This document shows, one piece after another, positions 1-12,519 of a stretch of 64,000 nucleotides of DNA. The notes below the pieces were generated by a model. That model searched no databases, had not been told where the DNA came from, and saw only the letters and a list, made by a program, of their open reading frames with translations. The DNA lies in the NCBI GenBank assembly GCA_031308135.1, contig JAHLJT010009436.1:124485366-124549365 (forward strand), read 5' to 3'. This DNA is from Acheta domesticus. Lineage: Eukaryota > Arthropoda > Insecta > Orthoptera > Gryllidae. The position numbers were made by a program, and so were the translations under genes. Each line of letters begins with the position of its first letter. The stretch's first letter is position 1.

Positions 1-59
1 TTCTAAGTAAACGTTCCTTTAATTTGTTAAAATTAACATGGGGAAGATAGGCCACTCCG

Positions 60-520
60 GCTCCCCTTAAGCAATGTCGAGATTACCAAAGTTGTAATGA
101 TTCACAATTTTATGCACATAATTAAATTTATACATTGCAACACACCCTCCACTCATGATGGCTCGGGAACGATTGTATTTATGAATTCGTAACAAGTTAG
201 ACGAAGATACATTATAAACAGCAACTACGAGAATTTTGATGTTTCCCCCAAATACCCATTGTTGAGGAAGAAATCGTCCTGCATTGGTTTTTCTCACGTA
301 AAAATACACTTTCGTCAATTTCAACTCGTTTATTTGGACCTATTCCTGAAGGACAAATTGGGTATAAATCCCGATCTATGGCAGTATTTATTAATTCGTA
401 ATTCAGTTCACAAAATGCCGTACTTGTCACTTTTTCAGACACATGATAAGTTTTCTCAAACTCGATTCAGATTCAGTAAAGTAAAATGTCAAAGCAAATT
501 ATTTGTGTTTGCGGCATAAT
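60..520 (-). pseudogene. Merlin-type (IS1016/ISXO2-like) DDE transposase remnant
   Basis: Read on the minus strand, about 442-260 encodes a segment with VEIDESVFLREKNQ. After a frameshift near 265-325 the reading continues as GRFLPQQWVFGG, then a loose SSSNLL-IHKY stretch and VNHYNFGN. This order (DES box, QWVFGG strand, NH box) is the signature of IS1016/ISXO2-family DDE transposases, which in animals are carried by Merlin elements. Such enzymes act in the nucleus on the element's own terminal repeats. The first catalytic Asp is present (codon about 314-316). The expected second one, usually in an I-x-S-D-C context, reads MSGGC here, so Asp is replaced by Gly. With the frameshift this indicates an inactive fossil. 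The segment upstream of about 442 is weakly related and the C-terminus stops near 67, short of the family's usual end. Terminal repeats were not located. Assignment rests on motif order only. Confidence 0.68.
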
Positions 521-2821
521 TTAGAACAAACCGGTTTAGGTTTTTTAAAATTAAAAACTTATAGGTCGCGAACACATTTCATGGACTATGTAAGCTACAA
601 GTCTTATAAAAATTAATATTCTTCCTCGTTTTGTATCAACTAGACGAATAAAGTTCATAGTGCCCAAATAATTTTAATTATTAATATTTGTTCAATATAT
701 AATTAAATTGTTACCACAAAGGCATTAGGCCTAAGTCTTACAAAATCATTCAAGACCCATTTAAGTTTCTCCACTTAAAAAAGAACTAATTATTAATGCC
801 TACTTATATAAAAATAGTTAACTTCATCTAAAACACGTTGTAAAGATCATCCATCTTCATAGAATACATTAAGATGACTGTTTTGTCAGTTAATACAAAG
901 CCATTGAGAGAAAACCTCGTAAATGAGCTGTGTTTGCTAGTGATGTTTTCCACAGGTGTGGATAAAACATTTCAGATGAAAAATGTTGAAATTTTGGAGA
1001 TTATTTGATTAACAATTTGGGAGGCTCAAATGAAATTCGTAACATGCTTTACGTCACAACACAAGTTACCATAATGATGAACGCAAATAACTTTAGGGGC
1101 CTGTGTTATGACCTTGAAGTAATCTAAAAGTGTGATCTATTTGGCTTTCTGCTATATTTTTGTAGGGACTTGCTCTAATTAGAATACGCTGTCGAATGAA
1201 AATCCTGTAAATAAGTTGTTGGATGCCGAATTACCAGTTTCCGAGAACACTGGGAAAGATTTAAGACCAAACGTAATGATTACTACGTACAATTGAAACA
1301 TTGTGGATTATAAGATCTACTACTTCACTGTTGCGTTCCATTTCACGTCATGCCGCGGTCGAAGAGGCTGTGGTCATGACGTAAACTGCTAAGAACCGGA
1401 CTAGAATTCGTTGTTTTCGATGGATTCTGACGGAAAAAAAGTGCATTCGGATCCTCATTACTGCAAATATCTCCACTGTTCTGATACAGTCACTAAAAGG
1501 GTGTATCTCAAATTTTCCCAAATCCCTGCAAAACACCGGGCCTACATGATACAAAGGACAGCACAGATCGAGCCGTTCGAAAATAATTTTCACTTTTCAA
1601 ACGGTGTTGTACTAAGTGCGCACGGTACAGTGATAATTTGGTCACAAACCAGTGAAGGTAATTTTTGGAGGTTCATAAAATTGCAACAAACAAGTTTACA
1701 ACAATTTTTTTAGTTTCTCAAGGGCAAGCGAAAAACATTCGTTACTTTCTTTTAAACTTTCTTGCGTGCATTTCACTGAATGCCTTTGTAATATCGCGGA
1801 ATTATCATGTGAATGAGAAATCACCCGCCGCTAAATTAGGAGAATTAGGGGATGAATTAGTAGAAACGTTTAGTTTATATTTTCTAGAAATGAATGGCAG
1901 AATTTATATAATGTTATCGCATCTGCGCAGGTTTTGCCTTCGCACGTGCTCTAAGCTCGACTTGCTTACTTCCTCAAAAGCCTTACTGTGATATGAAAAG
2001 GTGTTTTAGAAAATGTGCTTTCATGATATTGGAACAATCAGAAATACAAAAAGTCGGTGTAAGAATTCACGTTGTACATTTTCTTTTGGTGCAAAATGTG
2101 AAACTGTCATTTTGAAAAGCGTTTTACATGGTTAAGTCACGGTCTCCATAAGTATTTGATAAGATTCGAAGTATACAACTGAGAAAATATTTCGTAATTG
2201 TTAAGGCGAATGTTAGAGAGAGATAGAGGTGGTTTGAAAGAGGAGTTAGATTCGTAGGAAGCATTGTTATGTAAATGAAATAAGGGGATTGTGTGGCATC
2301 CGCATTCTCGAATGCAGAGGAGGTGCCCTTCAGGGTAACCTTATGGCCTGTCCTCATTCTCGACGGCGAACTCGTCCTAAAGATAAATTCTGCTGAGGCT
2401 TGTCTGTGCCCACTCCTTTATTGTACTCAGGTTTAACGGTGATACAAAAGCTGGTGTGGGTATGAATTGTACAAAAGGTATCGAAGAGTCCAAGGTAAGC
2501 TCGGGAGGCCAAGTAAAGAGAAGTGTTCACCAGTCCCAAGGAAAATATGCCAGTCGTAGAGAACAATAAACAGAAAATAGAAAATAGAAAATTGGTTATT
2601 CAAGGAATAGTTACATTTCACTAAATGCAGAAAGAAAAATATCACTTCATGCGCTTGTTGTAATTATTTAATTATTTTATTATGCGCTTGAACTGCGAGT
2701 GATCAAGAATTGCTCGAAACGCACACACTAAAACACTTCACTTAAACAATTATTGTAACACTTTTTCTTTTGAACGTATCCTTTTGTAAGGCAGGTGAAA
2801 CGGGTAATAGAAACGTATCAT
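521..2821. other. AT-rich stretch with no recognised gene
   Basis: Two overlapping open frames on the plus strand (1411-1713 and 1665-1991) and an opposing one (1348-1593) resemble no family I know and lack splice or codon support. Around 2200-2570 the plus strand is purine-rich (GAGAG, GGAGG runs). No repeat, RNA gene or terminal inverted repeat was seen. Confidence 0.5.
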
Positions 2822-3193
2822 CTAAGTATGAAGTGACTTTATTGACAATGGTTTCACTCCCACGCCAAGTGCCGTCATGAGGGGAACCGGCTCATGAGTT
2901 CCTTGGTATGGGTCACGTTTCCACTCAACACGTAGAACATAGAGATATGTTTGGTATTTTCCATATCTCTTTGCTGTTTCGTCATGATGACGCAACGTGA
3001 TAAGGTTCTCGCACCTGTAACATGTATTCCGGAGGGGCCCTTGATCAAAAATGTTTACACTGGATTTGAGCACCAAGTTCGTTTTTCTTTTTAGAATAGT
3101 TTCACGAGTGATATCAGAGTGCGTGAGGGTGGAGCATGAAGAGCCCATATAAATCAAAATGTACTTAAAAAATCTCCGGTTTGCGAGTATCAA
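2822..3193 (-). other. unrecognised 123-codon open frame
   Basis: This uninterrupted minus-strand frame is long for such AT-rich DNA and contains a CYRCENL Cys pair. I recognise no domain, signal peptide or membrane segment with confidence. It could be a chance frame, an exon, or a piece of an unfamiliar mobile element. Its composition (mixed, not low-complexity) is the only reason to list it. There is no recognisable partner on either side. Confidence 0.18.
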
Positions 3194-5724
3194 CTCAAAT
3201 GAACACGATCACAAATGGTTGCTCCATGTTTTAATGATTAATTACAAGTTTGCAATTACGTTCAATAAAATAAGCAGGGCTTGATTTCTGCCGGAACGTG
3301 AAGGAATGGCGATCTCCTCGGGAATAATTATTAAATTAGATAGGCAATATTAATAACAAGTTTTCCTCTCCAAAAGGCTCTAAATGTTTTTCTTCAAAGT
3401 TCTTTGTATTGATTTTGCAAAATGCATTGTTTAAGATATAAGTGCCGTATTGATTCTTTTATAAGATATAAGTGCCGAATGTATTCTTTTGTTTTCCAAA
3501 AATTACACAAGTTTTAAAGAACTCTCATAAATATTCACATTATGAGAATTTCATATAAATTATCGTATTTGTGAGTGCAATTGCATAAAATAACTGCAGA
3601 TGATTCTCGAAAATTAAGTTCAAGGTGAAATTGTGCTTTAAATTGGTCATTTTCGGATAAGCTCAAACAACATTATCTTAAAAATAGCTCCAAAGTTTTA
3701 ATGAAAATGTGCGTTAGGACCATTTTTAATTTTTTTAATTATATTTCAATTCTACTATATGGGAGGGTGGACAACACCTTTTAAAAAATGTCTTTAAGGC
3801 GCCAACGGATAGCAACTGAGAAATTGCTGATACATATCAACATTCCTAGGCAGACAAATTAAGGAAGTAAACAAATATATTGTTCATCATTCACATATTT
3901 TTCTGTGAATATAAATATAACCAATATCGTAATATGGTCTGTGTTGATCTCTGCTACGTGGCGAATGTGTTTCGAATGTATTTTAATTTCACCCACGAAG
4001 ATACCGTTGACTGAAAATTAGTGACATTGGACGTAGAAATTGTGTTCTTCAACATTTATGCTTTCTTCTATGCAAATGTCAAAATGTTCTGCACGAATGT
4101 ATTATAATTTCATTGGACGTTGATTATAAATAAATTAGTAATCATTATGAAGAAAGTAACCTTCGTACAAATCTGCAATTTACAATCAAGTAGTATACCT
4201 GGGGTCTTTTTGGGCCCCAAGCTCTACTGACAATTGGCAGTGGTAAACACGATTGTGTACGGCAATATATTGACTGTATATAAGTGTTTTTATAAGTATT
4301 CATTATATAAGTTATTTTCAATAACATAATTAAATTTTAATAAATATTTAATGTAAAGAAAAACCTCTACCGTACGTATCCTCCATTGTTGATACAAAAT
4401 GCTTCAGAAATATTTATAATAATTTATGAAAATTATTTCGTGATAAATCAAATATTGACGATATCGGACACATTTGTTGGAATATATTTGAATTGAGAAT
4501 GGGGAAAATAACAGGCTATACCTTAGGTCAAATCAGTCACATGTAACGAAAAAAACAAACAAAAACAATTGAGAGTTTTTGCAAGACGGGAAATCCAATG
4601 TCGAAGTTCATAATCATTGTCGTCAATCTAAAATAATCTATCTCCAGAAAAATGCCTTTTTGCAAGTCTTACAATCGAAAACATACGTAAAACTAGGCAC
4701 TAGTTGGGACTGAAAACCTCTTAACAATACATAAAAGCTTTTACTTAACATCTGGGAATCTTCTGACTCAATTTATATTTATGCTTCTATAAGGATTACT
4801 AGATAGAAATATGTATAATACAATAAATATGATTGTATCATTCGAATATGTAAAATACATGTCTTTATCTACAAAGTAGGCCAATAGTACATCTTCCTAA
4901 ACTCGCAATTTGACTACATATTTATATTGTTTATATTAGTGATGGGAAATTTTGGCAACTATATCGCCCTGTACATAAAAATCTATTTTTCGTGACAATC
5001 AGTGTAGCCTCAATATACACATAACCTCCAAATTCTAAATTAATACGGAAGTTATTGCTGACGTATTTGAATTAACTTGAGTAAAAATTAAACATGAAGT
5101 TACTGTCGTATTATATTGGTACTACGGATATTGTAATTTTCATTATTTCAATTTTTTGTGTATTAGTGTCGAATTTGTTTAGTGATGGCGGCGAAAACTG
5201 TACGTAATGTGTAAGCTATGAACACGTTTTCGTAGACAACAAAACACGGAGAATGACGGGATCCGTCTATTGAAAGCCCGTCATTGGATGCAGGCGCATG
5301 CGCAGAACGATTCTCTCCGTAATTGTCGTGTTACATCTTTCAAATTCACGACTTGCAAAAGCTTTTTAATAGCTCTCTAATAGAATTTGGAAAATATATG
5401 AAAATGGTTTGGTGCCTGCTTCATAAGTGCACGAAGGCATATGTAGAAGACTGAAATTATCCAGCGATTATTTAGGAAAATATTTATTTATTTATTTATT
5501 TATTTACGTCAAAAACAGTTAAAAACTGTGTGTGACGAGCTAAGGGGAGAAGTGAAATTTGTGCACATTTTCATAATTCTGTGATCTCTATCCTAAACCA
5601 TATTCTAGTCGAATTTTGAATACAGAAAAAGAGCGGTTTTTTTTTTCAAGTTTTGTTGACAAAATATTCGCTCCTATATAATAACATATATTTTCAAAGG
5701 TAATTTAGCTATTAATTTCTGCCC
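3194..5724. other. AT-rich intergenic stretch
   Basis: No gene recognised. Two near-identical 29-30 bp units containing ATAAGATATAAGTGCCG lie in tandem at about 3432-3490. At 4197-4220 a short inverted motif (GGGGTCTTTTTGGGCCCC) resembles the right part of the TTAA-flanked MITE at 5725-5834 and is probably a relic of it. The rest is featureless. Confidence 0.45.
5481..5506. repeat. (ATTT)n microsatellite
   Basis: About six uninterrupted ATTT units. Confidence 0.9.
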
Positions 5725-5834
5725 TTAACCCTCATCATGTTCTTCATGAAAGAATAATACTTTTTGCCGCGATAATATTAACAAATTAATGACGATGGGG
5801 TCCAAAAAGACTCCAGTTACGGTACGAGGGTTAA
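5725..5834. mobile_element. 102-bp TTAA-flanked MITE (piggyBac-like)
   Basis: TTAA at 5725-5728 is followed by CCCTCATCATG. The right end reads GTACGAGGG and is followed by TTAA at 5831-5834, so the ends are inverted repeats (CCCTCATCATG versus CCCTCGTACCG). TTAA duplication is the hallmark of piggyBac-superfamily insertion. The element carries an internal GGGGTCCAAAAAGACTCC hairpin-like motif and has no coding capacity. Mobilisation in trans by a piggyBac-like transposase is inferred. Confidence 0.7.
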
Positions 5835-8254
5835 GAATTTTTTCCTGTTAGTTACAGAAATTTGAAAAATATGGTATTATTTCTTTTTTATTAATATTTT
5901 ATTACAAATGTTTGTTTATATTAGTTTTGTTATGGTTCGATTTTTTTTGCTATAAAAGAAAATATGGAAGTACTACTTTTGCGGAAACACGGTATTCAGT
6001 ACGGTTACTTAGACATTGAATGTAAAAAATCCAGATGTAAAAAATGCTAGCGTAGTGATCAGTACTAATATGAAAGGTTTTACTTAGTGACGTAGTACGC
6101 AGAGAAATACTTTAAAGTAAATTTTGTGGTCGCAACGAGTGTAAGTTGACTGAAGATCCTTGCAGGGTTTAATAATTGTTATAATATTTTGTTGTTGGCT
6201 ATAATAATATAAATTAACCAAATTTTAATATTTGGTTAATTGGCTATAATAGAAAATCTACAAAAAGGAACTGATTACTAACCTCGTGTATTTTAAACTA
6301 TAATAACGCCAGAATAGAAATAATACAATACATGATAATTTCAAAAGGAATCCCGCACTTAGTCATTTTCAATTTTTTACATACAGTTTTAATTGTAAAA
6401 AATATAAATATATTTTAATTTGTATATTTAAAAATGAAATAATTTTTGAGCACGTCAATAAAAAAAATTTTTAATTTTGGCATTAATTAAATCAAAACGT
6501 TTACAATTTTTACTAGCATTTTTATTGATAATACGGCACATTATTATAGCCATGTTTGTTGTGAAAGAAGGGGACTTATCTTCGTTGTAGGTACGAAGCC
6601 ATCTTGAAGGGTTTAAATTTTGCCATTTTTACTTCAATGAACTCTTGAACTGAGTTACTAGAGGAACTGGTGGTACCGCACCTTGTGTGTTGTAAAAATC
6701 AATATTTATCTTTGATCGCGTTGAACCGCGATGCATGTGAAAATGATCTTTCGTTTAATTTTTGAAATTAACGTACCTTTCTGGAAGTACAATTGGCACG
6801 GTAAAATTCGATATTGGCAGTCGGTGTTATTGCCTTGTCCCCAGTCCTGAGACGCTAGTGTTTTGGTTGCGTCGCGAATCTGGACCCAGCGCTTACCCAA
6901 GGACATCGACTTGATTTTATTTGTGTGGAGTGCGACCGAAGTCAGCTTTAGGGCTCAAAAGATACAGTATGTGACATAGAATCCTATATGACTTCAATGT
7001 ACGCAAAAAAAGGTTCATTATCGATAGACAACTATTGGTAAGTAAAATGAAAATAAACGTTTATTGTTCTTGAAGACTGGAAAAAGATACGTTTTAATTG
7101 AAAGGAATTTGAAAATAAAAATTTGCGTCAAAATGAGCGAGAAAGTAAAATAAAATTTTCGCCAAAATATTTTGTAATTCATGCACGTATACAAGACTTG
7201 AAATATGTTCTTTGGAAAAAAAATTGGTGCACTCCCTAAACATTACATTTCTAATCAGCACTATGTGAACTATAAAGTTTAGTAAATTTATATAATTTTA
7301 AAAGGAATCGTACATTCTTTAAAACAATATATTTGAATACGATGCCAGAAGCATTCGCTGTTATATTGCTATAAGACAGCAAAACCTCTTGGATTTCCGT
7401 GTCCGTAATACACCTTGCCCCGTGACTTGGCCATTGGGATTGTGATTATACCGAAACAAGTTTGTCATAAAGGTAGTAAAAAGTTTGTGGAAGTTTATTT
7501 CCTTTTTTTACGACTAATATGCTATAACATTGCAGAATACTTCCTACTGTATGATCCTTGAAGTACCAACTGTATGACCCTTGTGGTCGTATTACTCGAA
7601 GTGTACTTCTGTTTCAATGACGCAAGTCATGTTTGCTTTAATACATTTGAGACAATTACTTTAATTAAAGAACAATAATTCATGAACGTTATCGAATTTT
7701 CGTGAGCTGACAACTGTAGGACTGCCGGTAATGTGTTCGTGTTGGACGGGTTAAAGTGGCACTAATGTAATTTTATCATAATTTCTGTGAGCATCGTAAA
7801 CAGTCACTTGCTTTCTACTCGCGACTTTTCATACAAACGACCCATTGCGACGTAGAAAATATGCTGATAACTTACCGATAAACCACGTTCAATGGTTTTC
7901 CTTCTAGAAAGAAATACGTTAAGTTCTTGAGTTAGTATCTTCGACATAGTATAAGACATGACCTTAACCGCTGTTAATGAATACGAAGTGTGCGAAGGGC
8001 GAGCTGTGCATTGTCTCCATCCTCCCAACATTGTTACTTTAGTTGTGATATTTTATATTTAAAAGGATAGGTCAATGGTGTCAAGGTCGTCTATTGTGGC
8101 TGTACCATGCATGCCGCGAGCTTCTCTGCGCAACTAGTGTTGGGAAAGGGAATTATAGTAACCCCGCCGCGCCGTTTTACAACAGGGATGGCGTTGTCTC
8201 TGGTGGCGGGATAATGAACTGCGTGGAGGGGAGATTTCGTCGTGGCACTCGTGC
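5835..8254. other. AT-rich stretch with no recognised gene
   Basis: Long A/T-rich intergenic DNA. The only item that stands out is a 66-codon minus-strand frame at 6706-6906, which ends in AAAGGTACGT, a possible splice donor, but matches no family I recognise. Confidence 0.45.
6213..6240. repeat. perfect 11-bp hairpin
   Basis: ATTAACCAAAT at 6213-6223 and its exact complement at 6230-6240 are separated by 6 bases. The flanks share GGCTATAATA. It may be an AT-rich MITE core or chance; no protein or RNA role is evident. Confidence 0.5.
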
Positions 8255-9377
8255 GGAAACATTAATTTTTGAATATTAAATAACAGTAAAACTTCGTCCT
8301 AAATGGCAATTTTCTTTAACAAATTTAGAGTAGTTTTTAAGAAAATTGTGTTTAAGCTCGACTAAAAATACGAAATTTGAAAGTTCTTTTTCATAGAAAA
8401 TTTTTGAGTTTTCTACTTTCAAAAAAATTACATTCATGTAATTTTAAAAAAAAGACCAAAAAAAATTAAAACAAACTATATGTCATATTAAAGAGTGCAA
8501 CTAGCACTATCCGTTCCAAAGGTTGGAAGAAAAAATTTGGAGCCATTTATCAGAAAATGGCGTTTCACCGTTTCTGAAAATGGGGAATTTTGAGCTAGTT
8601 TCCACAGAAAATGGTTGCGTTTTCCAGAAACTTTACTTGACATGATTTAAAGCACATGTACTTGTTAACATATTAATGTTAACATTATAATGTGAGAGAC
8701 AAGTCAAAACAATTACATTTTTGCAATTTTTGAAAAAAATAAAAGAATAGTGCAATATGGCGTTTATGTCATCTCAGAGTACATTAGGCACTATCCCTGC
8801 CAAAATTTTCAAGAAAAAATTGGAGCCGTTTTTGAGAAAATCTTGTTTTTTTTAATTGCACATATTGCACGCAATACTGCGCGAAAACTACTAAAAGTTT
8901 GAATAAAATGTACATGACCTTAAAGAAAAAACTCACTATGAAGAACAAATTGCATATGACGGAAAAATCTCTTTCCGCAATTTTGTCCGCTATTTGTCCG
9001 TTTGCTTCGTGTAAAGTTCCCCAAAAAATTATTGAATGGTTTTCACAATCTCAGAGATTCGACTCAGGCCAGATGGACAGGAGTTTCTTCAATTTGGAAA
9101 AAATCGTACGTATGGTTTAGGCGCAAGTGTTGTACGGACGGACGGACGGACAATTTGATTTCAATTCGTTTTTCGATATCAAGGATCCACAAACCGAGGA
9201 TTCTGGCTACACCACGTGTTAGGGGATTTTTTTCTTAATTTGGCAACTTGTTTTATTCACCTTTTTGTTATCAGGGCCCGGCAATGAATTTTTTCTGCCG
9301 AAAATTAGCCGTTTTTTTTAGCGCAACATTACATAACTTTCCCTATATTCCGTATACACGTACGCATACGGGAAAGT
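8255..9377. mobile_element. unclassified TIR element, copy 1 (left end missing)
   Basis: Extended similarity to 12668-14075. Both copies share the opening (GGAAA-ATTAATTTT), internal direct repeats of about 290-300 bp containing GGAGCCGTTTTTGAGAAAATC-like text (here near 8480-8560 and 8770-8850), a CGTACGTATGGTTTAGGCGC block, a run of CGGA units near 9137-9151, and a right end ATACGGGAAAGT. The last 42 bases (9336-9377) form a hairpin with ACTTTCCC against GGGAAAGT. The leftmost ~148 bp of copy 2 is absent here. No coding capacity. Confidence 0.7.
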
Positions 9378-9890
9378 TAAAAAGAAAAGTTGTGTAGTTT
9401 AAAGCGAATCAATTAACTTGGATATTACAAAAAATTATAAATAACTCTCATAAACTAGAAGAGAGTAACCAACGGGAGGCTGCTGACACCAATATGTTAG
9501 ACTAATTTATTTCATGGATTCCTAATGTTTTCACAGCTTGGATTCGATGTGAAGTCATTAAGACGCATAGTCTTATTAACCACTCGTTGGGGATAGAATA
9601 TGTATAATTTGCAGTTGCAAAAGGGGTAATTCCCGTTGGTTTTCTCGTCAGACGTGTAGCGGAAGGTATATAATACGTAAGTACTTATCAAACGAATAAA
9701 AGTATTATATCCCAGTAATGGCTTATGCTAGGAATAGCCTTAATTCGCATATTTATCCAGCCGATTATCGCATATAAACCGCATTATTTAGAACTTTATC
9801 CGACTAATGTGTATCCTTCGGGCGCTGGCTAAAGTAAGTTGATTGTCAGAAAATGAAACCTTTCAATTAGTAAGAAGTATTTTGGCATAA
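9378..9890. other. no recognised feature
   Basis: AT-rich; no frame, repeat or RNA gene recognised. Confidence 0.5.
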
Positions 9891-10040
9891 TACGAGGGTT
9901 CTTCAAAAAATCCGCGGACTGACATCATAAAACCAAGTGTACTTTACTTAAAAGTTAATGTCTGGGTGACCTTCAAAGTACTCTACTCCCCAAGGCACAC
10001 ACTTATCTCTGTAGACAGGGTTTTCGTGCAGTAAAACTCT
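9891..10040 (-). mobile_element. mariner 3'-end remnant
   Basis: The end at 9891 starts TACGAGGGTTCTTCAAAAAA, typical of mariner terminal inverted repeats. Reading inward on the minus strand, text around 9955-10020 resembles the transposase C-terminus (a Cys-containing strand followed by YFEGHPD). No further transposase sequence continues past about 10040, so this is a truncated copy. Short direct repeats built on AAAACGTGCA follow at about 10034-10090. Confidence 0.55.
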
Positions 10041-10722
10041 CTAAAACGTGCAGTAAAACACCAAAACGTGCAAAAACATGCAATAAAAAGATCAAAACGA
10101 TGTTATACAGCGTAAAAACTAGTTATCAACTCTACTTATCAACTCATTTTATATTTTGAATGTGAAATTTAGTCAATGAAATATGATTTTAGTGTTTTAT
10201 TATAATTTTGTACATATTGTTTAAACAAACCATATTTGATACAAAATGAATAATATAAATATACCTTCAGAAATCAAAAATAATTAAGTTATAGAAGAAA
10301 TGGCCCTAATTGTTTTAATTATAATTTACAAATATAAATTTTCCAAATTATTTTCTGAGAAATTATATCTTTTATCAACTAACGTGCTATCAAAACGTCG
10401 TAACCAAGGAGGCAGAGAAACGTCTTAAATACAAGAGTTTGGAAATCGTGATCAGCCAGGGCGTAAAAGCACAGGTCGCCCAGATGGTTACCGGAGCTCT
10501 GGGATTTGTTCCGCAAAATTTGTATAAAAATTTGTCTAAATTCCCAGGCAATTAAAAAGACTGGGAAGTGCAAGAAATCGCATTATTTGGAACAGCCCAC
10601 ATTTTGCGCAAATTATTGTAGAAGCACCGACAGTTCCTAGATCTGCTCCTTAGATAGTTGGTTGCAACCTGGAATAGATTTTGTATTCAGCCGACTCATA
10701 TCTTTAGTTGTGATGCAGTTGA

Positions 10723-10723
<1 letters not shown>
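10041..10723. other. AT-rich stretch, short AAAACGTGCA repeats
   Basis: AAAACGTGCAGT-like units recur three to four times near 10034-10090. The remainder has no recognised gene; the open frame at 10379-10573 (minus) matches nothing I know. Confidence 0.4.
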
Positions 10724-10769
<46 letters not shown>

Positions 10770-10830
10770 GTGTCTTTATGTGGCGAGACTCGGGCCATCA
10801 GACCCACTCTTCCGCCTAACCACGTAATGC
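10724..10830 (-). mobile_element. non-LTR retrotransposon 3' UTR with (AAT)n tail
   Basis: On the minus strand, GGTTAGGCGGAAGAG, GGGTCTGATGGCC and TCTCGCCACATAAAGAC are followed by a pure (ATT)n run (plus-strand AAT, about 10725-10769). This matches the common 3' UTR layout of insect jockey/RTE-type elements, which end in a trinucleotide tail. The copy is severely 5' truncated and has no ORF. The poly-isoleucine frames over the tail are artefacts. Confidence 0.6.
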
Positions 10831-11680
10831 ATAAATGTATAGATAAAAATTGAACAGTGTATTTAATAAATAAAATAAAATACAACACTTAGAAATGTCT
10901 TAGTCCTGGGCTCACAAAAGTGAAAGAAAAATAACGTCCCAGTATTTACCTTAAGCGTCCGGGGAAAACCAGGGAAAATGAAGTGTACATTCTCTTCAAC
11001 ATTGAGTAACAAAATAAAATATTTAAAATAATTAAAAAAACATTCCTGACACAGGAAAACATTAAAGTTGTGCCCGAAAATAAATTATGAAAAATATTAA
11101 TTAAAAATGTTTACTTACTACAACAAAGCGTTTACTACCGAAAAGTTTAACAGAACGAGTATTCTGTTAAAATATCATATCTAGTGTAATTATAAATGCA
11201 AACTATATAACAATATTTAGTTATGCACATTATTGTAACTTGATTTCCAAAAATGAATGAGTTGTCGCAGCAATAAAATTAGGAATCTTACATCAAACAC
11301 ACTACGCATTAAAAAAAATCATGGTTTCTTAAAATGTGAAATCCAACAAAGGTAAATATATATTAAAACATGATAATTTCGATTACCACTTTAGAGGAAA
11401 GTGCGAAGATGGAAGAACATTTTATTGGAGATGTTCCCAGAGAGATATCTGCTACGCAACTTGTATTACTTGGTCAAATTTAGAAGTGAAATAGAAGTTC
11501 TGAAAACTAAAATTCACAACCACCAACCTCGGCAATTAGAAATTCATTTGAGGAAGACACATGCTGACACAAGAGAAAGAGTCTTGGAATCACAAAATCA
11601 TCCATCAACAGCTATCGTCAAAGAAATAATTAGCAATTTTCATTTTTGCTAGTGCACGTTTCTGCGTGTAGACATATTTG
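10831..11680. other. AT-rich stretch with no recognised gene
   Basis: An 83-codon plus-strand frame at 11401-11652 has a mixed composition but no family resemblance. Nothing else noted. Confidence 0.4.
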
Positions 11681-12128
11681 CATTAGACCAGGGGTATCCA
11701 ACTTGCAAAGGCTCAAGGGCCACAACCAAAACTTTTAATATGGTTGCGGGACATTTTAAAGTACTCAGGTGATACACACCTGACTGGATCGACCACACCT
11801 GACGTGGTGTTGATTTCGGCCGTTTTCCCGACTGCTCTGAAATGTGTGTGAGGGAGGGGAGGAATGGAACCATGGGTATCAGGCCGTACCGTGCATAACA
11901 TTGGGATGATTTTGAATTCCTGAATTTACTAGTTTACTAGAAATCTTAAATCTAAACTTAACATATTTCTTCATTTAGGGGATATTGACCTCGACATGGC
12001 TCATGAGTTAGGCACAGAATGTTCTCTCCCGACATGAATGCAAGGGGCTTTCACTTTCGACTAATAATATTTCGCCGATCACAATTAATGACACAGACGG
12101 CCACTAGTTGGACAACCTTGCTTTAGAT
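11681..12128. mobile_element. 432-bp hAT-type MITE with 8-bp target duplication
   Basis: The element body runs 11689-12120. The left end is CAGGGGTATCCAACT; the right end, complemented, reads CAAGGTTGTCCAACT (11-12 of 15 identical). The flanking octamers are CATTAGAC (11681-11688) and CTTTAGAT (12121-12128), 6 of 8 identical, as expected for an old hAT insertion. A related copy in opposite orientation lies at about 58016-58411. There is no coding potential, so it is non-autonomous. Confidence 0.68.
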
Positions 12129-12519
12129 ATTTTTTTCATGTAGACTATCGCGATATGTACACATTTATTCTGCAGACCAAGTGTAGTTAGACCTCAAATA
12201 TTACACATTATTTACGTAGATCTTATTTCTGTAGACGTAGTGACCGGTAACCGTACAGAAGCGACAACAGAGTTTGTTTTTTTTAATTTTTGTTTTTTAC
12301 ATTTTCTCATACTGTGGAGCAAGCGCTTTATAAGAGTGAATAGAACTGCAAGTTAGCAAGCTTAGTGCTATGAGTTACGAACAGTAGAGCGAGGATACAG
12401 ACGCTTAATACTAAGAGTTACAAACAGAAGCGATAATTATTGTATGCTATGAAAATGTGAAAATAGTGGTATAGGTTACAATTATAGGAAAAAACTAATA
12501 GTGCTATAGAATGGCACAG
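12129..12519. other. no recognised feature
   Basis: AT-rich DNA with no supported frame or repeat. Confidence 0.45.

Noticed and set aside
10637..10888. poly-isoleucine frames on both strands
   Set aside because: Translation of an (AAT)n tail of a non-LTR element.
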